Under the pieces are notes generated by a model. It was not told the DNA's origin and made no database searches. It was given only the letters and a program-made list of their open reading frames with translations. Shown piece after piece: positions 31,320 through 41,419 of a stretch of 64,000 nucleotides of DNA. The DNA is from an uncultured Rhodospirillales bacterium (lineage in GTDB: Bacteria > Pseudomonadota > Alphaproteobacteria > Azospirillales > Azospirillaceae), in assembly GCA_903927615.1 (NCBI GenBank), contig CAIYNU010000095.1, positions 20,651 through 84,650 on the forward strand, given 5' to 3'. Numbering within the stretch: the first letter of the stretch is position 1; the number at the start of each line of letters is the position of its first letter. Made by a program: the position numbers and the translations under genes.

Positions 31320-33362
31320 TCATCGCCGGCGTTCACCGTCCCGGGCTGCAAGAATACGGTCATACTCGGCAAGACGGATCGCAACCCGGCCGTACACGCT
31401 GTCTACGGGATAATGACCCTGGATATCGGGTTGACCGGCATCCATGCCGGCAAACAGACTCACCGCGTCTTCGACTCGGCTCACCGTCCACAGATGGAAA
31501 CGGCCGGCGGCGACGGCCTCGACAATGTCGTCGTGGAGAATGACATTGACCAGATTCGCGGCGGGAATCACCACCCCTTGGGTTCCGGATAAGCCGCCCT
31601 GCTCGATGCACGCGCGAAAGAAGCCCTCGATCTTATGGTTGACGCCACTGACCGCCTGAATCAAGCCATGCTGATTGACCGAACCGGTAACGGCCAGGTC
31701 CTGGCGCAGGGGCACCCCTGAAAGGTCAGAGAGCAGCGCCAACGCCTCGGCCAACGACGCCGAATCGCCGTCGATGCCGCCGTAATTCTGCTCAAAGGTT
31801 ATGGAGCCGGAAAACGACACGGGCGCGCTGCGGGCAAAGCATCCGGCCAGATAGCCTTGCAGACCCAACACGCCTTTATGTTGAATCGGTCCGCCCAGAT
31901 TAACGTCCCGCTCGATGTTGATCACGCCGAGTTGCCCGATCCAGGTCCGAGCGGTCACCCGGCAGGGCGTGCCATACTGGTGATCAATTTTATTGAACAC
32001 GATCAGGGCATTGACCTGCGCGATGGCGGAGCCGGCGGTCAATACCATCACCGCGCCGTCCATGATTGCCCGATGCAATCGGTCCTCGGTCTGGCTAACC
32101 CGTCGCCGTTGTTCCGCCGCCGCCGCCAGCACGTCAGAGCGACGGACCAGATGGCTATCGGCAACACGGCGGCCGACCAGTGCCGCCTCGCCGATCAAAT
32201 CCTCCAGCAGTTCTAATCGCGACGACAACTTGTTCCGGTGTTCGGCCCAACGCGCCGCAATGCCGAGCAACAACTGAATCGCGCTATGACCGCACTCGGT
32301 TCCATGGTTGACGGCAAAGCGCCGGATCAGCCCGACATACGCGGCGACATTCTCGGGTGTGGCGCCCAAATCGTCACAAATATCCGCTTTGACCTTGAAA
32401 TAAACCCGGGATTCCGGGTCGCCGAGAAACCAGCCATAATACCAGCGCGGCGCGCCCACGATGACCACCTTAGCGTCGAAGGGAATCGAATACGGTCGCG
32501 GAGCACCGGCAATGGGCACCGTCGCCGCCCGGTGCGGTTCCTCGATACGAAGCTTGTTGTCCCGCAAGGCGCCCTTCAGCGCCTCCCACACCAAGGTGTC
32601 CTGCGCCAAAGCTTCGGCGCGCAACACCAGAATCCCCCCATTGGCCCGATGAAGCGCACCGGCGCGGATCATGGTGAAATCGGTCGTGAGGCCGCCCGCC
32701 GAACGCATATATTCGATACTGCCGAACAGATTGCGGTAGGTCGGCGACGGCTCTATTACCACCTTGGGGGACATTTCACCGTCATGATCCACCAACAGGT
32801 TGACCGCATAGCGCCGTTCCGGCGCGTCCAGGCCCTCGGCACCGGCCACGAACGTGCCCGCACGTTCCTCAACGTCCCGTCGAAGGTGGACAAACCAGGG
32901 AGCGAGGTCCGTCGCGTCGGCAAACTCGGCGATCACCGCGTCAACCTGGGTCAGCGCCGCCTTGGTGGTGGCCGTCGCCAATTTCGCGGCTAACGCTGCC
33001 ATGCGCTGTCGCAGTTTACCGCCGACGCCCGGGGGCAGACGATACGGTTGTGGCCGATGGCTCTTGACAAAGTTATTCAGATAGACCCAGTCGGACTGTG
33101 GCGGTCTGTTACGGGCATAGCCATCAAGCAGCTCCAACGTCGCCTTCATCCGACCGCTTCGATCCTCGCCGACCACGAAGGCGTTGAAGCCGATTTCGGT
33201 CATTTCAAGGCCGAACCGAAGCGCCTCCCGCGCCCGTTTGTGGCTGGACAAGGCAAAGAATCCGCCTTCGTCCGCCTGATCGGCGGAATGAAGCGGGTAG
33301 CCGATCTGAGCGGCTTCGAGTTTTTGCAGGACCATGCCCCAACATTCGGGACTGGAGTCCAA
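31320..33362 (-). CDS. Lon-like ATP-dependent protease family protein (S16, AAA)
   Basis: TDFTMIRAGALHRANGGILVLRAEAL, LPxxAKVVIVG, catalytic GGIDGDSASLAEALALLSDLSGVPLRQDLAVTGSVNQHGLIQAVSGVNHKIEGFF. Confidence 0.88.
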   Translation of the reverse strand: MDSSPECWGMVLQKLEAAQIGYPLHSADQADEGGFFALSSHKRAREALRFGLEMTEIGFNAFVVGEDRSGRMKATLELLDGYARNRPPQSDWVYLNNFVKSHRPQPYRLPPGVGGKLRQRMAALAAKLATATTKAALTQVDAVIAEFADATDLAPWFVHLRRDVEERAGTFVAGAEGLDAPERRYAVNLLVDHDGEMSPKVVIEPSPTYRNLFGSIEYMRSAGGLTTDFTMIRAGALHRANGGILVLRAEALAQDTLVWEALKGALRDNKLRIEEPHRAATVPIAGAPRPYSIPFDAKVVIVGAPRWYYGWFLGDPESRVYFKVKADICDDLGATPENVAAYVGLIRRFAVNHGTECGHSAIQLLLGIAARWAEHRNKLSSRLELLEDLIGEAALVGRRVADSHLVRRSDVLAAAAEQRRRVSQTEDRLHRAIMDGAVMVLTAGSAIAQVNALIVFNKIDHQYGTPCRVTARTWIGQLGVINIERDVNLGGPIQHKGVLGLQGYLAGCFARSAPVSFSGSITFEQNYGGIDGDSASLAEALALLSDLSGVPLRQDLAVTGSVNQHGLIQAVSGVNHKIEGFFRACIEQGGLSGTQGVVIPAANLVNVILHDDIVEAVAAGRFHLWTVSRVEDAVSLFAGMDAGQPDIQGHYPVDSVYGRVAIRLAEYDRILAARDGERRR

Positions 33363-33476
33363 CCGTCAAGTGCGAGGATGCCGCAACCACCCATTCTCCC
33401 GCTTTTCTGTTGACCGCCGGGCAGCGTGGGCCATAGTGATCGGGTAATTTCCGTTAGCGAGGGTGAAGGGCACGGG

Positions 33477-33860
33477 ATGACCTATTTGCTCGTGGCGTTT
33501 GGCAGCGCACTTGGGGGAACGCTTCGCTACTGGTTGTCCGGCCTGATCGGCAACTGGTTCGGCCAGACTTTTCCCTGGGGAACACTTATTGTCAATATTA
33601 GTGGCTCGTTCCTCATCGGCTTCTTCGCAACGCTGACCGCGGCCGATGGTCGGCTGTTCGTTCCGGGGGAGTGGCGACAATTCTTTATGGCTGGAATATG
33701 CGGCGGTTATACCACCTTTTCCTCTTTCAGCTATCAGACTCTGACGCTGGCCCAGGATGGCCAGTGGTGGTTGGTCAGTTTGAATCTTATATCTTCCGTG
33801 GTGCTCTGTTTGCTGGGCGTCTGGCTCGGCGCCGCGGGCGCGCTGGCGCTGAATAAGTGA
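33477..33860 (+). CDS. crcB: Fluoride ion channel CrcB/Fluc
   Basis: MTYLLVAFGSALGGTLRYWLSGLIG...FPWGTLIVNISGSFLIGFFATL...GICGGYTTFSSFSYQTLTL. Confidence 0.96.
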   Translation: MTYLLVAFGSALGGTLRYWLSGLIGNWFGQTFPWGTLIVNISGSFLIGFFATLTAADGRLFVPGEWRQFFMAGICGGYTTFSSFSYQTLTLAQDGQWWLVSLNLISSVVLCLLGVWLGAAGALALNK

Positions 33861-33896
33861 CACTTGGGGCAGGTGTTAACCGGAGGGCGTGTCGCA

Positions 33897-34238
33897 ATGC
33901 AATTACCGCAAGACTCTGTTCTGCTCCGCATCTTCATTACCGAGCAAGACAAATATCAGAGTCGCCCGCTTTACGAGGCGATCGTCTTTAAGGCCCGGGA
34001 ACTTCATATGGCCGGCGCGACGGTTTTGCGTGGACCGCTGGGGTTTGGGCGATCGAGTAGCGTCCATACCGCCAAGGTTCTGCGGTTATCCGAGGACTTG
34101 CCGATGGTCATTGAAATCGTCGACAGCCCGGAGAAGATTGACGGTTTCCTACCCATTCTTGACAACATGGTCGGAAGTGACTTGGTGACGCTGGAAAAAG
34201 TCCAGGTTCGCCGATACGGCACCGACCAAAATCATTGA
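33897..34238 (+). CDS. DUF190 domain-containing protein
   Basis: LLRIFITEQDKYQSRPLYEAIVFKARELHMAGATVLRGPLGFGRSSSVHTAKVLRLSEDLPMVIEIVDSPEKI; typical CrcB partner. Confidence 0.9.
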   Translation: MQLPQDSVLLRIFITEQDKYQSRPLYEAIVFKARELHMAGATVLRGPLGFGRSSSVHTAKVLRLSEDLPMVIEIVDSPEKIDGFLPILDNMVGSDLVTLEKVQVRRYGTDQNH

Positions 34239-34255
34239 GTCCATGGGCTGTCGCC

Positions 34256-35413
34256 ATGGTGGCCATTGACACCATTGCCGAATGGGTGCGACGGAACGGC
34301 GCCGTGAACACGCCGGCCTTTTTTGACGCATTGAATGCCCAGAACAGCAAGGAGGGCAAACTCCGCTATGCCCTTGAAGTGGCCGCGAGAACCGAAGCAC
34401 AGGCGCCGATGGAGGCCAATGCGATTCGGTGTTATCTCAAAAACACCGGTTACGAGGTCACGGTTGCCGATCTTTGTACCAACTGGTTTGACCAGCGGGA
34501 AAACAATGGCGTTGTGCAAATAACGAATGATACCCCTTTACTGCCCCATCCGCGCGATGGGGTGACCGCACCATTCGTAAAAAATAAAATTTATGATGAA
34601 TTGGCCCGCGAGTTAGGAACCGATGTCTCATTTTCAGTCATTAAGCGTGAAAGCACTTTAATTAATGTCCGGTGTGTCATTTTCGATAATGAAATTAACA
34701 ATTCCGGTTTACCAATAACGATAATTTATGGCACCCAAAACATCGATCTTCAACTTTCGGCATTGCGCACCGCACTGCGGCATCTCCGTCTGCTCCGCCG
34801 GGTTTATTGTGTTCCAAAAATCCGATTGCTGGTTGATGAGGTGATGGCCCGGGCCTGTGCCCATTTGGCAATTGAGTTTGACGGCGTTCGCAATTTCGTG
34901 AATATTTTTACCGATCTGACCCTCTCTGAAGCCGCAATATGGTCCCAGACCAGAAGAAGCTATCGCCCTTTGATCAATAAATATCGCCACCGCCAAGCCA
35001 TTATCACGAGAACATTTGATGGGGTTGAAACATTCTTTAAAGATAAGTTCTGTCACGATATTTCCATGCAATATCAGAAATATATGATGATCAATAATGC
35101 AGGCGCGCTCTACACGTATTATAATGAGAATGGGCAGCTAAGCGCAATTATCGGTGTGACTGATATTGTCACAGGTCTGCATCATCAACTCTCCTGCTTT
35201 AATATCGGCGCATTCGAGAAATCAGAACCCGGTCATTACGCGCTCTACAACACTTTGCGGCATCTCAAGGAGCAAAACTACCGAAGATTTTATCTCGGAC
35301 TATGCAGCACTGAACAGGCGGTCTCGACCAAGGTCGGCGCCATTAATTTCTTCAAAACAGGGTTTTCGACACAAGTTGAGACGTATCGGGTCGGCGTAAC
35401 GTCCTTGTCATAA
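34256..35413 (+). CDS. Hypothetical protein with GNAT/FemAB-like C-terminal half
   Basis: Single long ORF, lower GC than flanks; C-terminal YNTLRHLKEQNYRRFYLGLCSTEQAVSTKVGAINFFKTGF resembles acyltransferase folds. Confidence 0.6.
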   Translation: MVAIDTIAEWVRRNGAVNTPAFFDALNAQNSKEGKLRYALEVAARTEAQAPMEANAIRCYLKNTGYEVTVADLCTNWFDQRENNGVVQITNDTPLLPHPRDGVTAPFVKNKIYDELARELGTDVSFSVIKRESTLINVRCVIFDNEINNSGLPITIIYGTQNIDLQLSALRTALRHLRLLRRVYCVPKIRLLVDEVMARACAHLAIEFDGVRNFVNIFTDLTLSEAAIWSQTRRSYRPLINKYRHRQAIITRTFDGVETFFKDKFCHDISMQYQKYMMINNAGALYTYYNENGQLSAIIGVTDIVTGLHHQLSCFNIGAFEKSEPGHYALYNTLRHLKEQNYRRFYLGLCSTEQAVSTKVGAINFFKTGFSTQVETYRVGVTSLS

Positions 35414-35465
35414 GAAACCACCGCCCTCGATCTCCGGATGGTGACGGTTCCCGGCCCCCTTCCCG

Positions 35466-38400
35466 TTACGCGCTGCCCGGGGCGCTCTCCGGCGGGCCAA
35501 GCCAGGCTTCGATCGCATCCCAATCAAAGCGGTTAACCAGATGACGGAGGGTGAGGGCCAACTGATCCTGCTCCGGCGGCAACTGATTGATGAGAGAGGC
35601 CATTTCCACATCGTTGGAATGGAAGACGGCCCCTCGCATGGCGTCCAGCAGTTCAGGCTGAAGGTGATTCAGCGCGCTATGCTGTAATGGTACCGGCAGG
35701 GCGGGTTCGACTGCGGCGGTCGCCTCAGCATACTCGTATTTCAATCCGAGGTGAATCGCAATCACCGCCATCAGATCATCAACCAGCGCCGGCTTGCGCA
35801 CGAAATCATTGGCGCCGGTGGCCATCACCGCTTCCCGATCCTCGTCAAAAGCGCTGGCACTGAGGGCCACAATCTTAACGTTATGACCATCCGGATGTTC
35901 GCGAATCCGCCTAGTCGCTTCGTGACCGTCCATGGCCGGCATCACGATATCCATCAGGATCAAATGCGGGTCCCATTCGCGCCATTGGGCCAGCGCCTCC
36001 AGACCATTGGCGGCCTCGCGTAAAGCAAAGCGAAACGGTTCCAACAGTCTTGACAGAAACAAGCGATTTTCGACCTGATCATCGACGATCAGGATACGAA
36101 TCTCGCCCTGGCCCGGTTGCAGACCGATGACCCGACGCTTGTTTACCGGAAGGCAGATGGCATCAGGCAAACCGGTCTTAACGGGAACGTCAAACCGGAA
36201 CAGACTGCCCTTGCCCAAGACGCTTTTCACTGTGATGTCACCGCCCATCAGACGCGCAAGACGGCGACTGATAGCAAGTCCAAGCCCAGTACCGCCCTTT
36301 TCCAGCCCTTGGGAAGCCTGCTGAAACGCATCGAACAAGGGCCCCACTTCATGAGGAGCGATGCCGGGACCGGTATCTTCGACTTCAACAGTCAAGGTGG
36401 GGGGATGGCCGTCGTTGTTGTTGACGGTCCGCGCGCGTAAGACCACGCCACCGGCATCGGTAAACTTGACTGCATTGCCGAGCAGATTGATCAAAATCTG
36501 CCGCACCTTACCCTCGTCCATAATAATGAACTCGGGCAAATCGGCGGCCTTAGCCACCTCCCAATGCAAGCCTTTGGCGTCGGTAGGGACCTGAAAGACC
36601 TGATGCAGATCGCGGAGTAAGCCATGCAGGCTGAATAACTGGGGCACGATGGTGCTGCGACCGGCCTCAATCTTTGACATCTCCAGAACATCATTGATCA
36701 ACGTCAGCAGATTGCGACCACTGCGGAGGATGACATCGAGATTCTCGCGATCACGGATGCCCAGTGTCGAACTTCTCTGCATGATCTGAGCAAAACCCAA
36801 AATCGCATTCATCGGTGTCCGTATTTCGTGCGACATATTCGCCAGAAAGGTGCTCTTGGCATGATTTGCGGCCTCGGCCCGTTCCTTGGCGAGCGCGAGT
36901 TGTTGGTTCGACTCGGTCAGTGCGGCGGTACGTTCGGCCACCAACGCCTCCAGGTGATCCCGATAGCGGGAAATCTCCTGTTCGGCACGCCGACGTTCGG
37001 TGATGTCGTAGAGAACCGAGCGACTCATCACGAACGCCCCGTGCTCATCCCGAACCGCGGTCGCACTCAACAGGACAGGAAGCGTAGATCCGTCCTTGCG
37101 CAGCATTTCATATTCAAGTTCGTGAACAGCCCCCTGCGTCTTGAGTTGGGCAAAGGTTTCATGAAAAATATGATGGGCCTGGGGCGCCAACAGATCCGTA
37201 AATCTTAATTTACCGACCACCTCGTCGCGCCGGAAGCCAAGCCATAATAATTCCGTTTCGTTGACTTGTGCGTAAATACCCTGAGCATCGAGCGAGTGAT
37301 ATCCGCACGGGGCGTGATCGTAGAGATCCTGAATTTCCTCGGCCGACTTCGCCAGTGCCTCCTGATTTTTCAGGCGCTCCAAAAGATTATGCGCCTCCCG
37401 AATGCGCTCCTTCTCCGCCTGTAACAGGTCGGCTCGAATCAAAGCCTCCTTAAACACTCCCATGGCGCGGGCCATGGCGCCGACTTCGTCGAACCGGTCC
37501 AATGCCGGAACATCAATCGCCCGATCGCCGTTCGCCAAACGTTGCATTGCTCCGGTCATAGCGGTCAAGGGCCGGGTGATCCAACGCGCAAACACCATCC
37601 CCCCGGTGCAAAGCACCATCACCACCAAGATGCCGAGAATGATCATTTCATTGCGCATGGCCTGGACCGGGGCAAGAACCTCCTCCACCGCCGCCTCGGC
37701 TATCACCAACCATCTGAGCCCATGGAATTCCAGAGGTTTGATGGCAATCAAGACCCCTTTGCCATGACCATTGACCGCCTCAACGATGCCTTTTCTCGTT
37801 TCCGCATTGGCAGCGACGGCCATAACACCCCGACTATAGCCCCAATAGGGATGCAATATTGCCGCCTCGTCGGAAAACCGCGGCGTACTGCGCAGTAAGC
37901 CGTCGCTGCCGACCAGATACGTGTCCTCGGTCGCGCCCATGCCCTCACCCGACCGCATAATCCCTTCCAACCCGTCCGGCTTCAACCGGAAGACCAGCAT
38001 CGCCAACTGAACCCGACTGCCATCGGGCAGCACCTGGCTGACCGGGCTGGCAAAAAAAGCCGATGGACCGGTGCTGTCCGGAGGGTATGCCGCGAAATCG
38101 ACGACGGACACCACCTCCGTTTGATTATCCCCGCGCATCTTCTCCAGCGCCGTAATCAGCCGCCCACTTGCGAGGGGCAGGCCGAAGTCGGCGCTTTTGG
38201 CCACGGTATAAATGACGGTATTGTCGCTATTGACCAGTTCTACGTCCGCCAGGCGGCGGCGCTTGACCAAATCCGACATCCACCCCTGAAGACGGGCGTG
38301 TGCGGTGTCGTACAGCGTTCCCGTATTTGGGATAATATAGTCCCGCCGTTCCGGTGCGGGCCATGGATTGTCATCAACATAACGACGACGAAGCGCCGCT

Positions 38401-38726
38401 CCGGCATTTCCCGAGCGTTCCTTTTCCACGCGCCAGCCATTGATCAGCGCCACCACCGAGTCTTTTACGGAACGACTATTGGCAGTCAAGACTACGTCGC
38501 TGGCCAATCCTTCCAGATAGGTATGCACCGTCGCGCTCCGGGCATCCGCCAGCGCCACCAACTTGTTTTCAGCAGCATCCCTCAGACGTTTGCTGGCGGC
38601 CACATAAACCAATGTTCCCAACAGTAGCGCCGTCAGCACCGCAGAAGCCGCCAGCGCAAACGGTATCTTGTGACGGAGCAACACCCCCCGCAACGTTGAT
38701 ACCTCCCCTTTTGAAGCATAAGCCAA
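35466..38726 (-). CDS. Hybrid histidine kinase (periplasmic sensor, HAMP, PAS, HisKA, HATPase, REC)
   Basis: HAMP, PAS (YHSLDAQGIYAQVNETELLWLGF), His[23 protein letters not shown], HATPase GTGLGLAISRRLARLMGG, REC LILMDIVMPAMDGHEATR. Confidence 0.95.
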   Translation of the reverse strand: MAYASKGEVSTLRGVLLRHKIPFALAASAVLTALLLGTLVYVAASKRLRDAAENKLVALADARSATVHTYLEGLASDVVLTANSRSVKDSVVALINGWRVEKERSGNAGAALRRRYVDDNPWPAPERRDYIIPNTGTLYDTAHARLQGWMSDLVKRRRLADVELVNSDNTVIYTVAKSADFGLPLASGRLITALEKMRGDNQTEVVSVVDFAAYPPDSTGPSAFFASPVSQVLPDGSRVQLAMLVFRLKPDGLEGIMRSGEGMGATEDTYLVGSDGLLRSTPRFSDEAAILHPYWGYSRGVMAVAANAETRKGIVEAVNGHGKGVLIAIKPLEFHGLRWLVIAEAAVEEVLAPVQAMRNEMIILGILVVMVLCTGGMVFARWITRPLTAMTGAMQRLANGDRAIDVPALDRFDEVGAMARAMGVFKEALIRADLLQAEKERIREAHNLLERLKNQEALAKSAEEIQDLYDHAPCGYHSLDAQGIYAQVNETELLWLGFRRDEVVGKLRFTDLLAPQAHHIFHETFAQLKTQGAVHELEYEMLRKDGSTLPVLLSATAVRDEHGAFVMSRSVLYDITERRRAEQEISRYRDHLEALVAERTAALTESNQQLALAKERAEAANHAKSTFLANMSHEIRTPMNAILGFAQIMQRSSTLGIRDRENLDVILRSGRNLLTLINDVLEMSKIEAGRSTIVPQLFSLHGLLRDLHQVFQVPTDAKGLHWEVAKAADLPEFIIMDEGKVRQILINLLGNAVKFTDAGGVVLRARTVNNNDGHPPTLTVEVEDTGPGIAPHEVGPLFDAFQQASQGLEKGGTGLGLAISRRLARLMGGDITVKSVLGKGSLFRFDVPVKTGLPDAICLPVNKRRVIGLQPGQGEIRILIVDDQVENRLFLSRLLEPFRFALREAANGLEALAQWREWDPHLILMDIVMPAMDGHEATRRIREHPDGHNVKIVALSASAFDEDREAVMATGANDFVRKPALVDDLMAVIAIHLGLKYEYAEATAAVEPALPVPLQHSALNHLQPELLDAMRGAVFHSNDVEMASLINQLPPEQDQLALTLRHLVNRFDWDAIEAWLGPPESAPGSA

Positions 38727-38970
38727 TATGACACGCGCAAAACCACGCCGCCAGTACGATAGCAGCTACCTCCTCGTGCGACAATGCTCGCGAAGACGAC
38801 AGGGATAAAAAACTTTCGGCCAAGCTATCGGCCGGTTGTGGCAACAGCCCGGTCAGGTCTCGGAGCCACGGCCAGGCGTCACCCGGTCCGGTGGTCCAAG
38901 CCATTTGAGCTGATTATTCACGGCCAGTCGGGAACCCCAAGCCCGATCCGAGTTCCCGACTGCCGAGCCA

Positions 38971-39450
38971 CTACTTACCGGCACTGTGCCCGGACTCAAA
39001 GTGAACCCCCCACGGGCCCATGGCCGTGACTTCGATAATCGTTTCCTCATCGCCCGTCGCCGAAAATTGTTTGACATTGGCAGGAAGCATATAGAAACCG
39101 CCAGGCGGCAACGCCTGAAGCTTGCTGTCGTCAAAGATGTCGCCGCTGGCGGTCTTCCAGGTCCCCGAGATAACGGTCACATACTCCTGGCCGGGATGGG
39201 AATGGGGCGGGACTCTTAGCTTTGGCGGCCACTTGGCTCTGAAGATGAACAGCCCGGGTTGGCTGGGATCGCCCCAAACCACGGTGGTTTTCACGCCGGG
39301 CGGAAGATTTGGGTTGTCTGTCCAGACCAGATCCGAGGGTGCGATCTGAACGGCCGCATTGCCGTTAGACTCTGCACGCGCGATCCCCATCGTTAACCCG
39401 ACGGCACAAGCAACGACTGTTGCCATCGGTCGATAGTAACGATTTGCCAT
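38971..39450 (-). CDS. Periplasmic cupin domain protein
   Basis: Signal peptide ending ARA; RVPPHSHPGQEYVTVISGTWKTASGD ... LPPGGFYMLPANVKQFSAT cupin motifs. Confidence 0.9.
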   Translation of the reverse strand: MANRYYRPMATVVACAVGLTMGIARAESNGNAAVQIAPSDLVWTDNPNLPPGVKTTVVWGDPSQPGLFIFRAKWPPKLRVPPHSHPGQEYVTVISGTWKTASGDIFDDSKLQALPPGGFYMLPANVKQFSATGDEETIIEVTAMGPWGVHFESGHSAGK

Positions 39451-39912
39451 TAATGCCTCCCACTTTCACGGGTCTCGGATACGCGGCATCACGCATGACA
39501 TATTATGGTGAGCCGGTTTGCCCGGTCAATATGGCGTCCGAGTGTTTGCGTTGCCCCGGTGGAATAGCAGCATTCACTTACTGATTGCAATCGAAATATA
39601 AAAAAGCTTCTCCTGCGGCCCTTTGTTGACCGTTTCATGATAACAATTTATCTCAATATTCGAAAACTCTTTATGTTTACACCCTGTAAAGATAATTGTC
39701 GCAATATCGTCAGACTCTCTGTTTGAGTAAATCCCAAGCCCCAGTAACGGATGTCATAGGCCCAGTGTTGAGACCGAGACGTTTCATACCCAAAGATCGT
39801 GTCTCGCTCTCAACACATCACCACTCACAAACGCGTGCTCCGGCCCGACGGGCGGGTCCCATGAGTCGGAACGGGTGCCCACCCATCCCCCTGAATCACA
39901 GCACAACACGCC

Positions 39913-41115
39913 TCATTTCTTCACAAGCGGGCATTCGCTTTGGGCCAGCGGAAGGAACGCCTGGTCGCCGGGGATCACCTTGACCAGTTTGTAATAGTCC
40001 CACGGTCCCGTGGACTCAGCGGGGGTCTTAATCTCAAACAGATACATGTCACGCACCACGCGACCATCTGGCCGAAGTTTGCCGTTTTTGGTCATAAAGT
40101 CATCGACCGGAAGTTCCCTCATTTTGGCCATGACCGCGTCGGTCTGGTTGGTGCCGGCTGCTTTCACTGCCTTCAGATAATGGTTGACCGCGCCAGCGAC
40201 ACCAGCCTGGAACATATTCGGCATCAGGTTACGCTTTGCCATAAATCTCTTGGCGAACGCGCGGGTGTCATCGTTCAAATCCCAGTAATAGGCTTCGGTC
40301 AATTCGATACCCTGGGTTACCGGCAGTCCCAGCGTTTTCACATCATTGATGACCAACAACAGGATGGCCAGCTTGTGGCCCGACTGGGTAATACCGAAAT
40401 CCGAAGCCTGACTAATCGCGTTGGTGGTGTCGGACCCCGAAGACGCAATGGCCAGCACATCGGCATTCGACTGCTGAGCCTGCATCAACACCGGCGAAAA
40501 ATCCGGGTTATTGGCAGGGTAATGAACGCTGCCAAGCACCGTTCCGCCGCTATCCTTCACCACCGCGGTCGTTTCACGTTCCAGGGTAGCGCCGAAGGCA
40601 TAGTCAGCAGTCATAAAAAACCACGTCTTACCACCATTCGCCACAATGGCTTTACCGGTGACATGGGCTAACGCATAGGTATCATAGGTAAAATGAACGC
40701 TCACGGGCGTGCAGGCCGCGCCGGTAAGATTAGACGCGGCTGACGACGAGAACATGACGATACGATTTTTCTCCTTCGCGACTTTCTGTACCGCCAGCGC
40801 AACAGCGGTATTAGGGACGTCGACAATCATATCGACGCCTTCGTCATACCAGCGTGCGGCGATCGCGGCACCGACTTCTGGCTTGTTCTGGTGGTCCGCC
40901 GAGAGCACCTCAATCGGGACACCATTGATTGCGCCGCCAAAGTCCTCAACCGCGAGTTGGGCTGCGGCAATTGAACCCTGGCCGGTGTTTTCGGTGTGCT
41001 CTCCAGCGAGATCAGTCAAAACGCCGATTTTAATCGGTTTACCGCTCATCTGGGCATAGGCTCCCTGAGAGATCAGGCAAGCGATAACCGCAAATGCCAC
41101 TCCGAAACGCTTCAT
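39913..41115 (-). CDS. Branched-chain amino acid-type ABC transporter substrate-binding protein (Peripla_BP_6-like), paralogue A
   Basis: Signal peptide; KPIKIGVLTDLAGEHTENTGQGSIAAAQLAVEDFGGAINGVPIEVLSADHQNKPEVGA. Confidence 0.93.
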   Translation of the reverse strand: MKRFGVAFAVIACLISQGAYAQMSGKPIKIGVLTDLAGEHTENTGQGSIAAAQLAVEDFGGAINGVPIEVLSADHQNKPEVGAAIAARWYDEGVDMIVDVPNTAVALAVQKVAKEKNRIVMFSSSAASNLTGAACTPVSVHFTYDTYALAHVTGKAIVANGGKTWFFMTADYAFGATLERETTAVVKDSGGTVLGSVHYPANNPDFSPVLMQAQQSNADVLAIASSGSDTTNAISQASDFGITQSGHKLAILLLVINDVKTLGLPVTQGIELTEAYYWDLNDDTRAFAKRFMAKRNLMPNMFQAGVAGAVNHYLKAVKAAGTNQTDAVMAKMRELPVDDFMTKNGKLRPDGRVVRDMYLFEIKTPAESTGPWDYYKLVKVIPGDQAFLPLAQSECPLVKK

Positions 41116-41419
41116 CAGTGCCTCCGCAAGACGTTATGACTGCATGGCGTATGTCTGGATCATCTCAGAATGGTGACGCCCCAGACAACGCTGCCGCGTC
41201 ACCGTCCCGCTGAGCAAGAAACCTGACGACGCTAACTTATCACGTCTTTCCTACCTTTCGAACGGAATAGTTACCATTCTGGTTCGAGGGTGACCCCAGT
41301 CGGAGGCCCGATCAAGAAGAACCCGGATCGCTTCACCAAACACTTTTCCGGCCGTGATCCGGTGCGTCAGAATAACGCGGCAATCACCTCCGTTGTCCGT
41401 TTGAGCACACTGTCTTTTA

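Noticed and set aside
33380-33476. Fluoride riboswitch upstream of crcB
   Set aside because: The leader was read for the GGNGAUGG...crcB-motif core and no convincing match was found; needs Infernal (RF01734) to be certain.
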